DNA of 64,000 nt from Chitinophagaceae bacterium (GTDB taxonomy: Bacteria > Bacteroidota > Bacteroidia > Chitinophagales > Chitinophagaceae), in contig JADJOC010000009.1 of the NCBI GenBank assembly GCA_016713965.1, positions 496,001 to 560,000 on the forward strand, given 5' to 3'. The notes under the pieces were generated by a model. That model saw only the letters and a list, made by a program, of their open reading frames with translations. It did not search any database and was not told the DNA's origin. Of the stretch, positions 46,624 through 54,492 are shown piece after piece. A program made the position numbers and the translations under genes. Every line of letters starts with the position of its first letter. The first letter of the stretch is position 1.

Positions 46624-47847
46624 CTATTCTTTTACTGCTGCAATGCCGGGTAATTCTTTTCCTTCAAAATATTCCAGCAAGGCACCGCCCCCTGTAGAAA
46701 CATAGCTTACTTTATCTTCCAGGTGGAATTTATTTATGGCAGATACGCTGTCTCCTCCTCCTATCAGGCTAAATGCACCATTACTTGTTGTAGCTTCAGC
46801 TACTGATTCAGCAATGGCCTTAGTACCATTTTGAAATTTTTCCATTTCAAAAACACCCATCGGGCCATTCCACAAAATGGTTTTGCTTTGCATAATTACC
46901 TGCTTAAAATTTTCGCAGGTTTTTAAACCAATGTCTAATCCCATCCACCCTTTATCTATATGGTTACTTTCTACTGCCTTAGTATTGGCATCTGCAGCAA
47001 ATTTATCAGCCACAATACTATCTACAGGCAAATGTATTTGTATACCTTTTGCTTTTGCCTTGCTTAAAATTTCTTTGACAAGATCCAGCTTATCCAATTC
47101 GCAAAGGCTGTTACCAATTTCGTTGCCTTGTGCTTTTAAAAAAGTATAGGCCATGCCGCCGCCGATGATAATATTGTTGGCACGTTGCAATAAATTTTCT
47201 ATAATCAAAATCTTATCTGAAACTTTTGCACCGCCAATAATTGCCGTAAAAGGTTTTTCTGCCTTGTGCAAAACCTTTTCTGCACTGAGCACTTCACTTT
47301 CCATCAGCAAACCAAACATTTTTTTTCCTGCCGGAAAAAATCTGGCAATTACTGCAGTTGAAGCATGTGCCCGGTGGGCAGTACCAAATGCATCATTTAC
47401 ATACACATCTCCCAGCTCACTTAACTTTTTTGCAAAGGCTTCTTCACCAGCCTCTTCTTCTTTATGAAACCGCAGGTTTTCCAATAATAACACCTCGCCA
47501 TTTTTTAATTGCTTTGCTTTATTCAAAGCTTCGTCACCCATACAATCATCAGCAAACAAAACGTTGATGGTTGTTTGTTGACCGCTGGCCGGATCATTAA
47601 GTAATTTTTTTAGATGACCTGTTAAATGTTTTAATGAAAATTTATCTTCCGGGCCGGATTTTGGCCTACCAAAATGGCTCATCAGAATAACTTTGCCGCC
47701 GTCTTTTAATATTTTTTTTATTGTAGGTATGGCAGAGGCCATTCTTGTATCATCAGTGATGTTAAAATTATCATCCAGCGGTACATTAAAATCTACACGT
47801 ACTAAAGCGGTTTGATTATTAAAATTGTAAGAAGAGAATGTTGACAT
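46624..47847 (-). CDS. pgk: Phosphoglycerate kinase
   Basis: This 407-residue glycolytic enzyme transfers phosphate between 1,3-bisphosphoglycerate and ADP. Motifs are ALVRVDFNVPLDD near residue 14, SHFGRPK, LLLENLRFHKEE, FGTAHRAHAS, the hinge IIGGAKVSDKI, WNGPMGVFEMEKF and the C-terminal GGGDSVSAIN/STGGGALLEY nucleotide site. Length is normal and no frameshift is seen. It is on the same strand as gap, with one small gene between them. Confidence 0.97.
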   Translation of the reverse strand: MSTFSSYNFNNQTALVRVDFNVPLDDNFNITDDTRMASAIPTIKKILKDGGKVILMSHFGRPKSGPEDKFSLKHLTGHLKKLLNDPASGQQTTINVLFADDCMGDEALNKAKQLKNGEVLLLENLRFHKEEEAGEEAFAKKLSELGDVYVNDAFGTAHRAHASTAVIARFFPAGKKMFGLLMESEVLSAEKVLHKAEKPFTAIIGGAKVSDKILIIENLLQRANNIIIGGGMAYTFLKAQGNEIGNSLCELDKLDLVKEILSKAKAKGIQIHLPVDSIVADKFAADANTKAVESNHIDKGWMGLDIGLKTCENFKQVIMQSKTILWNGPMGVFEMEKFQNGTKAIAESVAEATTSNGAFSLIGGGDSVSAINKFHLEDKVSYVSTGGGALLEYFEGKELPGIAAVKE

Positions 47848-47921
47848 AATTAGAATTTCTATTATTATTTTTAAAGGATTCTCACCAGGATATTATTTAA
47901 CACACTAATGTTTAACACCTA

Positions 47922-48509
47922 TTACATACTTTTAGCGCAATGAATTATTTTTTGAAAGTTCATTAATATGGGTATAAATTCAACTGCAAGACTTATTTCA
48001 AACCTACCTGTATTACTATGAAACAATATTTCTGGGATCAATGATGAATTGATTTCAACAATACGTGTATCCCCACTATATTCAGGAAAATTTTTTATGT
48101 ATTGCTTATCAATCCAGTCAGCCCGTTTGGTAGAACGCCCTGTATCAATAATTTCAGGCAAATGTGCTTTATCAAAAGTTACAGGTTTTTCATTTGGGCG
48201 ATAATTTAAAATAAGCCTGTTTTGATCGGTAATGGCAATATGGATGATAGTAGATTCCCTAACCCGTTGCCCCGTAAGCATTAAAGACCTGTTTTTTGCC
48301 TGTACTTCTTCTTTGGTTAAATGAGAATTAGGATCTGAAATCCCAACAGACTGGTGAACAATATTTTCACCCTCATTTAAGCGAAACATAAATTTATACA
48401 TATCTTTTCCCGAACGCATCTTCCAGCTTTCTGGTAAAATGCCCGGAAAAAATTTATATACAATATAGAACAAAGCTATAATAATAGCAATGCCAATAAA
48501 TCCACTCAT
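47922..48509 (-). CDS. Hypothetical membrane-anchored protein between gap and pgk
   Basis: This 195-residue protein has one N-terminal transmembrane helix (GFIGIAIIIALFYIVYKFF) and a soluble, mostly beta-strand domain (RLNEGENIVHQSVGISDPNS, VRESTIIHIAITDQNRLILN). I do not recognise the family. It lies 28 bp after the gap stop and 74 bp before pgk, so it may be cotranscribed with glycolytic genes. The sequence gives no evidence for a metabolic role. Confidence 0.65.
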   Translation of the reverse strand: MSGFIGIAIIIALFYIVYKFFPGILPESWKMRSGKDMYKFMFRLNEGENIVHQSVGISDPNSHLTKEEVQAKNRSLMLTGQRVRESTIIHIAITDQNRLILNYRPNEKPVTFDKAHLPEIIDTGRSTKRADWIDKQYIKNFPEYSGDTRIVEINSSLIPEILFHSNTGRFEISLAVEFIPILMNFQKIIHCAKSM

Positions 48510-48537
48510 AATTTATACTTTATTTAAAGTAAATAAT

Positions 48538-49551
48538 CTATTTGTTTATCAGGCCAGCAAAATATTTTACGGTACGTACCAGTTGGGATACATAGCTCAT
48601 TTCATTATCATACCAGCTTACTGTTTTTACCAGCTGGCTAGCGCCTACTTTCATTACCTTGGTTTGTGTAGCATCGAACAAGCTGCCAAAGCTGATCCCA
48701 ATAATATCGCTGCTTACCAGTTCATCTTCGGTGTAGCCAAAGCTTTCGTTGCTGGCGGCTTTCATAGCTGCATTTACTTCTTCAATGGTAACAGTTTTTT
48801 CTAAAATACTGTATAACTCCGTTACACTGCCGGTAATTACGGGTACCCTTTGTGCACCGCCATCAAGTTTGCCTTTTAATTCCGGCAATACCAAACCAAT
48901 TGCCTTTGCAGCACCGGTGCTGTTGGGTACAATGTTAGCGGCTGCCGCCCTTGCCCTGCGCAAATCTCCTTTGGGATGTGGGGCATCCAATGTATTTTGA
49001 TCATTAGTATATGCATGTATAGTGCTCATCATGCCGGTAACAATGGTGAATTTATCGTTTAAGGTTTTTGCCATTGGCGCCAGGCAATTGGTAGTGCAGG
49101 ATGCACAGCTGATAATAGTTTCACTGCCATCTAAAATAGCATGGTTTACATTAAACACTACTGTTTTCAAATCGCCAGTGGCGGGTGCAGATATTACTAC
49201 CCTTTTTGCACCGGCTTTAAGGTGTGCTTCTGCTTTATCTTTATCGGTAAAAAAACCTGTGCTTTCTATCACTACGTCTACCTGGTGTGTGCCCCACGGT
49301 ATTTGTGCAGGATCTTTCTGGGCATATATTTTTACTTCATGGCCGTCTACTACTATTGAGTTATCAGTGCTGGTAACAGTTTTATCAAACCTGCCCTGGG
49401 CGCTATCGTATTTTAACAAATGTGCCAAAACTGCCGGGCTGGTTAAATCGTTGATGGCTACTACATCAATACCTTGCATATTGTAAATTTGACGATATAC
49501 CAATCTGCCAATGCGGCCAAAACCATTGATAGCAACTTTTACTGTACTCAT
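48538..49551 (-). CDS. gap: Glyceraldehyde-3-phosphate dehydrogenase, type I
   Basis: This 337-residue enzyme oxidises glyceraldehyde-3-phosphate with NAD+. It has KVAINGFGRIGRLVYRQ as the dinucleotide fold, SCASCTTNCLAP with the catalytic Cys near residue 152, HAYTNDQNTLDAPHPKGDLR with the phosphate-binding residues, and WYDNEMSYVSQLVRT near the C-terminus. DLTSPAVLAHLLKYDS suggests NAD+ preference. Together with pgk it forms a glycolytic cluster. Confidence 0.97.
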   Translation of the reverse strand: MSTVKVAINGFGRIGRLVYRQIYNMQGIDVVAINDLTSPAVLAHLLKYDSAQGRFDKTVTSTDNSIVVDGHEVKIYAQKDPAQIPWGTHQVDVVIESTGFFTDKDKAEAHLKAGAKRVVISAPATGDLKTVVFNVNHAILDGSETIISCASCTTNCLAPMAKTLNDKFTIVTGMMSTIHAYTNDQNTLDAPHPKGDLRRARAAAANIVPNSTGAAKAIGLVLPELKGKLDGGAQRVPVITGSVTELYSILEKTVTIEEVNAAMKAASNESFGYTEDELVSSDIIGISFGSLFDATQTKVMKVGASQLVKTVSWYDNEMSYVSQLVRTVKYFAGLINK

Positions 49552-49628
49552 AGTTATATTTTGAATATGGTTAAATTAAGCCGCAAAATTACAGCATGTG
49601 CCAGATATTTGAGATAATATTTTTTGGA

Positions 49629-49717
49629 TTTTACCGCTAAGGTACAAAGGCGCAAAGTTCGCAAGGTTTATATCAGTTTTTTGCGAACTTTGCGCCTTAG
49701 CGGCTTAGCGGTAAAAA
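49629..49717. repeat. Long imperfect hairpin repeat
   Basis: TTTTACCGCTAAGGTACAAA with GGCGCAAAGTTCGC (left arm) pairs with GCGAACTTTGCGCC and TTAGCGGTAAAA (right arm) around an 18-nt T-rich loop. Repeats built from TACCGCTAAG/CGCAAAGTTCGCAA words are widespread in Bacteroidota genomes. It fills the divergent region between gap (minus) and the tRNA promoter (plus) and would form a very stable stem in RNA. Confidence 0.7.
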
Positions 49718-49719
49718 AA

Positions 49720-49751
49720 TTTGGCAACAAAAAGTAAGCATAGTATCTTTG
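49720..49751 (+). promoter_or_regulatory. Promoter of tRNA-Glu
   Basis: TTTG (49720-49723), a 20-bp spacer and TATCTTTG (49744-49751) match the Bacteroidota housekeeping promoter. Transcription would start around 49758, about 12 bases before the mature tRNA. Confidence 0.75.
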
Positions 49752-49769
49752 CCGTCCTTTAACAAAAGC

Positions 49770-49841
49770 GCCGCGTTGGTCAAGGGGTTAAGACGCCTCC
49801 CTTTCACGGAGGAATCACGGGTTCGAATCCCGTACGTGGTA
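49770..49841 (+). tRNA. tRNA-Glu (anticodon TTC)
   Basis: All arms fold: acceptor GCCGCGT/ACGTGGT (two G-T pairs), D-arm GTC/GAC, anticodon stem CCTCC/GGAGG with loop CTTTCAC giving anticodon TTC, and T-arm ACGGG-TTCGAAT-CCCGT. The discriminator is A at 49841. CCA is not encoded. A terminator hairpin follows. Confidence 0.93.
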
Positions 49842-49888
49842 CAAGCTAAGCGCTAAGAGCAAGAAAGAGAAAAGGAGATAAAGAGTTT

Positions 49889-49919
49889 AAAAAGCTTCCC
49901 AAAAACGGGAGGCTTTTTT
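49889..49919 (+). terminator. Terminator downstream of tRNA-Glu
   Basis: AAAAAGCTTCCC and GGGAGGCTTTTTT form a stem (one G-T pair) with loop AAAAAC and a run of six T. It lies 47 bp after the tRNA. Confidence 0.85.
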
Positions 49920-50514
49920 GTTTAATTTCTATATTTTCTACCATTACCTGGAAATTTGCTAAGTATTCCCCTTTATTACGTTACATATTTGTGTAATTAT
50001 ACATTAATATGTATCTTATTAATATGAAAAAAGTAATTCTTCTTACCATTCTTTTTATTTTTTATAGTTGTTGTTTTTTATACGCCCAATATGTAAAAAC
50101 ACCGGATTTTAATCCCATGAAAGGCGATTTTATTAAAACATTTGAGAAAGATTTTGATATCGTAGGATATATCGTAAAACCTGATAAAAATGGTGTTAAT
50201 TTTTGGCTGGTAACACTTAAACCCAAAAAAGAGGGTCTTTTTATTATAAGTCACCTTTATCAACACAAGGACAACTGGGGGTACAAAAATAACAGCACGG
50301 AATATGAAATTAATGTTTTACCAAAAGGAACAGAAAGATTTATTGCTGCTCCCGGTAGTACTTTTTAGTATATGTACGGGTGATAGTATTGTTGTTCCTA
50401 TATTAATGGATACAAATATTGTAAAACATTCCTTTACTGATACAACTGTAAGCTCCCCTGAAAATAGTACGTTTTAAAAGTAGACAAAATTTGTAACTTT
50501 AAAAACGTAAAACA

Positions 50515-50781
50515 ATGAAAAAAAGTCAATTTAGTCCTGCCCAGATAGCAGGCATCCTCAAAGATTTTGATAACGGTAAAAGCGCCGAAGAGATCACCCG
50601 TGATCATGGTGTAAGCAAAGCATCGTTGTATAAATGGCGGCAGCGTTATGGAGGCATGGAAGCAACTGAGCTGAAGCGGATTAAGGAACTGGAAGAAGAA
50701 AATGCCCGGTTAAAAAAAATGTATGCCAACCTTGCGATGGAGCTTGACACTGCCAAATACGTCATCGAAAAAAAGCTTTAA
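50515..50781 (+). CDS. IS3-family transposase OrfA
   Basis: This 88-residue DNA-binding subunit has a helix-turn-helix (FSPAQIAGILKDFDNGKSAE, then HGVSKASLYKWRQRYGG) and a C-terminal leucine-zipper-like helix (LEEENARLKKMYANLAMELD). Its end overlaps the slippery run of seven A plus G at 50768-50775. At that site a -1 frameshift would join it to OrfB, as in other IS3 elements. Confidence 0.93.
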   Translation: MKKSQFSPAQIAGILKDFDNGKSAEEITRDHGVSKASLYKWRQRYGGMEATELKRIKELEEENARLKKMYANLAMELDTAKYVIEKKL

Positions 50782-50798
50782 AGCCTTGCGATAAAAGA

Positions 50799-51688
50799 AT
50801 GATTATTGTTGATATGCGCAAAGAGCGGCCAAAAGACATCAGCAAGGCGTGTCGTTTATTAAAGCTAAGCCGCAGCAGTCTGTGTTATACAAGTATAAAA
50901 GATGATGTAACGGTTATGGTACAACTGGAAAACCTTGCAAAACAGAACCCGGTAGAAGGTTTTTGGAAATGTTACTACCGCATCAGGAATACAGGGACGG
51001 TTATTAACCATAAGAGGTTGCACAGGGTGTATAAAAAGATGGGCCTGCCCTTGCGCCGTAAGGTAAAAAACGTCTTGCTGCAAGAGTAAAGGAACCATTA
51101 AGCAAGCCTGATTATTTTACTCAAACCTGGAGCATAGATTTTATGAGTGATGCCCTTAGCAATGGTACCAAGTTCCGCTCTTTTAATGTAATAGATGACT
51201 ATAATAGGGAAATATTATTTATTGAAACTGATTATTCTTTAAAGAGTAGCCGGGTGATCTGGGTGCTTAAACATCTAATCAACCGTTATGGCAAACCTCA
51301 AAAAATACGCATGGACAATGGGCCTGAGTTCGTAGCTAAGTTGTCCAGGCAATGGAGCGTGGCTAATGAGATCGAATTTAAATACATACAACCTGGCAAG
51401 CCTACTCAAAATGCCTATGTAGAACGTTTTAATAAAACATACAGGGAATCTGTATTAGATGCTTATCTGTTTGACAGCATTGATGAGATAAGGGAGGTAA
51501 CACAAACGTGGGTAGATGATTATAATTGTACCAGACCCCATGATGCCCTTAATGGCCTGTCACCAAAAATATATAGAGAAAAAAACAATCAACCTATTGG
51601 GCTGCGTTACGCTACGGCTACGCCTCCGCTTACTACGCCCAATAGGTTGAACGAAAACAACTATAATGATAAATTATTCTACTTTTGA
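50799..51688 (+). CDS. IS3-family transposase OrfB (integrase), one frameshift
   Basis: This catalytic subunit has a DDE integrase core. An N-terminal HTH_21-like region (ISKACRLLKLSRSSLCYTSI, GFWKCYYRIRNTG) is followed by a frame break near 51068 where one A is missing (KVKKRLAARVKEPLSKPDYF). The core is then TWSIDFMSDAL (first Asp), RMDNGPEFVAK (second Asp) and NAYVERFNKTYRESVLDAYL (Glu). The open frame extends upstream past ATG 50799 to the slippery site in orfA, so the native product is probably an OrfAB fusion. About 300 residues. Confidence 0.9.
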
Positions 51689-52509
51689 ACCGTACTAAAA
51701 ATGGGAAGCCTACACCACCCAGGTATACTAAACCCCATACTGCATTTGCAGCAGAAGCAGCAAAGTATTATAAACGAGATATTGAAGAAGGTTTTTTAAA
51801 AGCTCAAATACAAAATAATGTTCCTGAATTATCCTGTATGGGAATAAAGTTCAGATCTGCTGTTTACAGGAGCCTTGATAGATCTGCTGTTACTTACTTT
51901 GCCTTTTTTAAGATCATAAAAGAAGGGAAATTCAATTTAATAGTAGGCAAAAAAGTTGTTCCGATTACAATCCTCCCGCAAACAGCATTATTTAAAACAC
52001 TCAGTGGCCATATTTCTACTTATAGCTGGGAAGATCATGTGAGTTCTTCAGGTGGTGGTGGCTATGATTTAAGTAATACAACCCTGCGTGTAGGTGATAT
52101 TTTGATTGTACCATATTTATCATTTGTTGATTACAGGGGAAAAGAAAGGCCTATAGAAAATAAACTTGAAATTAATAAATCTGAATTTTCATTATCAAAT
52201 GATGGATATGATTATTGGTTGGAGTAATAATTTATATATTATGAAATTGAAACCCAGATATGGAATTAACAATATAGCCTTTAGCATGTCAAAAAATGAT
52301 GTTACAATGCTTTTAAACAATCCTGATAAAATTGATAAAACTGATGATTAAGATACTTTTTATCAATACAATAATCTTAAACTTAGACTAACATTTTATA
52401 AAGATGAAAATGACAGATTAGGTTATATCTCTTGTTCCAATCCAAAAATAATATTCAATTATAAAAAAATTATTGGATTGTCTATTTCAGAAGTTAAATC
52501 AGAAATTTT

Positions 52510-53770
52510 GGTAATGTACTGAAAAATGGTTGGTGGATTTTTCCAAGAAAATTCTTATAATGCGTCATCTAATCTGAAGAGGAAATAAGCTCTGGTGGAG
52601 ACCAACTTATCAGCAATAAGATTAGAGCTTATACTGAAAAAGAGCAGCGTTTTGCTGCTCTTTTTATGCATTTTCGGGTAAGCCCAATGGCTTTAAAAAC
52701 TCATTTTTTGTTAGAAAAATATACATACCACTTAATAAAGTTGATTCTGTTTTTTGGAGTAAGACCCTGTGTAAATCTAAATGATTTTTTAAATGGCTAA
52801 AGTAACCTTCTATGCCATTTGTTGTATGAGGTATTTTGGAGTTAGATAAGTAATGAAACATATTAGGTAAAGCTCTTTTTATGGTAAAATAGGATCGCCT
52901 TAATAATTTGTGAGTGTACCAATATCTTTTAGAATTTTCCTTAAATGTTTTCTCATTAATATATACCTTATGTATTACATACCAGTTATCAAGTTGTTTA
53001 ATCCAAAACAACTTATCATTGTGTGTTTTTATTCTCAGCAGCATTAAAATTAAACCTCGAAGTTGCTGGCCTAATTCATGCTTGGGATAGCGTGTAAGCC
53101 ACAACAGGCACATACGCTGGATATGGACAAGGCAACGCTGCACTTTAACATCAGATATAGATTTTTTGATTGCTTTTAATATGCTTTTATGGCCATCGGT
53201 GGTAATACTTTCTAATTGTAATCCTAAGCGAATAAGGTTATCTAAATCCTCTTTAATTTCTCATAATGTTCTCCATCAGAAAATCTGATAAGCTGTGTAT
53301 ATCCATCTAAATCATCCTGGTAAGCCAATAAACAAAACTTTTTAAAATAAGTAGCATCTATTCTAAGATTTACCTGGCCTCTTTTAATAATTTTTATCTG
53401 AGGCGCTTGCTCAAGTAGCGTATAAAATGTTCGTTGAAGTGTATCTATTGAATAACCACTGTCCTTGATAATGTCTTATAAGTTTGTCGTTCCAATACCC
53501 ATTTTTTAAACCAGGTAAACCGATTTTTATACGCTGTTCTTTCCTGTTAGAGGTAAATAAAATCCCGCAATTTTTGCACTTAAATCTTTGTTTACCATGG
53601 CGTTTTCCCCAGCCAATTACCTTCAGCTGCCCACATGACCAGCATCGCTTTTTTTTGAAATGTTCATAAAAAATAAAAGTTTGATGAAACGTGTTTCATC
53701 AAACTTCTGTCAAATCTTTTACTATAATACTTCTTAGCAGTTTTTAACAACCATTTTTCAGTATTATACC
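52510..53770 (-). mobile_element. IS256-family-like element, copy 2
   Basis: This 1,261-bp element has ends GGTAATGTACTGAAAAATGG and GGTATAATACTGAAAAATGG (reverse). It is flanked by the exact 8-bp duplication GAAATTTT (52502-52509 and 53771-53778). It is over 98 percent identical by eye to copy 1, in opposite orientation, and not interrupted by IS630. Most differences are lengths of G or A runs. The pair, 9 kb apart and inverted, could mediate inversion of the gap-pgk-LemA segment. Confidence 0.9.
52701..53667 (-). CDS. Transposase of IS256-like element, copy 2, frameshifted
   Basis: This is the same transposase as in copy 1, from ATG 53665-53667 to a stop at 52701. The zinc-ribbon, CLVHIQRMCLLWLTRYPKHE, WYTHKLLRRSYFTIKRALPN and TTNGIEGYFSHLKNHLDLHR segments are all present. 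Relative to copy 1 it lacks one G of GGG near 53461, one T near 53262 and one G of GGGG near 52773, so it reads in four pieces. Because each change shortens a run or drops a single base, I treat them as sequence errors. The element may be active. Confidence 0.8.
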
Positions 53771-53944
53771 GAAATTTTTGATAAAACAGAAGATTGTGAA
53801 ATAGATAGATATGAAAGTTTTGATAGCTATTATAATGAAGAAATAAATCTGACTCTAAATGTTGAGTATGAAGAAGTGACTTATGTAGAAATCGGAGTTA
53901 TTATAAATGATGATGACGATTATAATTGGAATAAATAATTAAAC

Positions 53945-53993
53945 AAAGTTATAAAGTACACTTACTATTTAGTTAAATACACTTTATAACTTT
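53945..53993. terminator. Convergent terminator-like inverted repeat
   Basis: AAAGTTATAAAGT and ACTTTATAACTTT are perfect 13-bp inverted arms with a 23-nt loop. They lie exactly between the end of the immunity-like gene (53938, plus) and the end of the peptide gene (54003, minus). The stem is AT-rich and so only moderately stable. Confidence 0.6.
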
Positions 53994-54002
53994 ATTCTGA
54001 GT

Positions 54003-54170
54003 TTAAAAGCCAACATAAAATCTACCTTTGTATGTAGCTGCTGTGCTAGTACTGCCAGAAATAATAATACCTCCACCACCAATAATGCTTTTTGTATTAA
54101 AATTGTTGCTTTTTGTGCTTAATTGATTTTTTAAAGTTGCAATGCTTTTGAAATTTTTTACTGGTTTCAT
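54003..54170 (-). CDS. Small Gly-Gly-motif peptide (possible secreted/modified peptide precursor)
   Basis: This 55-residue ORF begins MKPVKNFKSIATLKNQLSTK, then SNNFNTKSIIGGGG, then IIISGSTSTAATYKGRFYVG and a final Phe. A charged, helical N-terminal leader ending in Gly-Gly followed by a small Gly/Ser/Thr-rich core is the layout of double-glycine leader peptides exported by peptidase-containing ABC transporters. In Bacteroidota such peptides include rSAM- or grasp-modified products. No modifying enzyme or transporter is in the window. The gene has its own terminator-like repeat, and four 21-bp direct repeats lie about 110-190 bp upstream, which supports regulated expression. Confidence 0.6.
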   Translation of the reverse strand: MKPVKNFKSIATLKNQLSTKSNNFNTKSIIGGGGIIISGSTSTAATYKGRFYVGF

Positions 54171-54278
54171 GATTTAAAGTTTTAAGGTTTTGCCTACTCT
54201 TTAAGACGCTTTTCGGCTTCCGCGTTTTTGGTTTAAATTGGTTTCTGAGTACAAGATACATTTGCAAAAACACTAATA

Positions 54279-54362
54279 TGTTGACAATTTAACGAAACGG
54301 TGCTTTTACTTAATGAAAATGTATTTTTACTTAACAAAATAGTATTTTTACTACAATAAATA
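54279..54362 (-). promoter_or_regulatory. Four 21-bp direct repeats (LytTR-like boxes)
   Basis: Three adjacent 21-mers (54300-54320, 54321-54341, 54342-54362) share GTATTTTTACTTAA plus an A-rich end. A fourth, weaker copy (54279-54299; core TTTAACGAAA) keeps the same phase. On the minus strand the core reads GTTAAGTAAAAA. Direct repeats of a TTAAG-type word at two-helical-turn spacing are the hallmark of LytTR response-regulator sites. They lie upstream of the peptide gene and about 130 bp before the aminotransferase start on the other side. Confidence 0.6.
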
Positions 54363-54492
54363 GCAATCACTTTTGCATAAGTTAATTTCAGAAAAATTTA
54401 CCCCACTTTTGCATAAATAATTTATAATCAATAATTTATAATTTATTTATAACGAAAAGATCCGGATTGGCCTATATTACTATCTTTGCAGC

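Larger units (their letters stand above)
50465..51697 (+). mobile_element. IS3-family element
   Basis: This 1,233-bp element has terminal inverted repeats TAGTACGTTTTAAAAGTAGA and TAGTACGGTTCAAAAGTAGA. It is flanked by a 4-bp direct repeat AAAA (50461-50464 and 51698-51701). Excision with one AAAA restores the host reading frame (SSPEN-GKPTPP). It carries orfA and orfB in the standard IS3 order. Confidence 0.9.
50024..52227 (+). pseudogene. Hypothetical secreted protein split by IS3 element
   Basis: The 5' piece starts at ATG 50024 (MKKVILLTILFIFYSCCFLY, signal peptide ending YAQ) and reads to FIAAPGSTF. Dropping one T near 50365 continues SICTGDSIVVPILMDTNIVK and VSSPEN to the IS3 element. 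Beyond the IS and its AAAA target copy, the same frame continues GKPTPPRYTKPHTAFAAEAA, ALFKTLSGHISTYSWEDHVS and NDGYDYWLE. The pre-insertion protein would be about 320 residues and exported. No family is recognised. The piece after the IS lacks a signal peptide and start, so the gene is inactive unless it is re-initiated. Confidence 0.75.
52241..53938 (+). pseudogene. Putative immunity-type small protein, stopped in frame and split by IS
   Basis: ATG 52241 opens MKLKPRYGINNIAFSMSKND then VTMLLNNPDKIDKTDD, where an in-frame TAA (52349-52351) occurs. The same frame then continues DTFYQYNNLKLRLTFYKDEN, SNPKIIFNYKKIIGLSISEV and KSEI to the second IS256-like copy. Removing the IS with one GAAATTTT repeat continues FDKTEDCEIDRYESFDSYYN to IINDDDDYNWNK. 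The roughly 150-residue acidic protein resembles small stand-alone immunity or SMI1-like proteins of polymorphic toxin loci, from my memory of the pattern only. No toxin gene is recognisable next to it. Confidence 0.6.

Noticed and set aside
48749..49486. Plus-strand ORFs opposite gap
   Set aside because: They are shadows of the conserved GAPDH frame, with no start signals.
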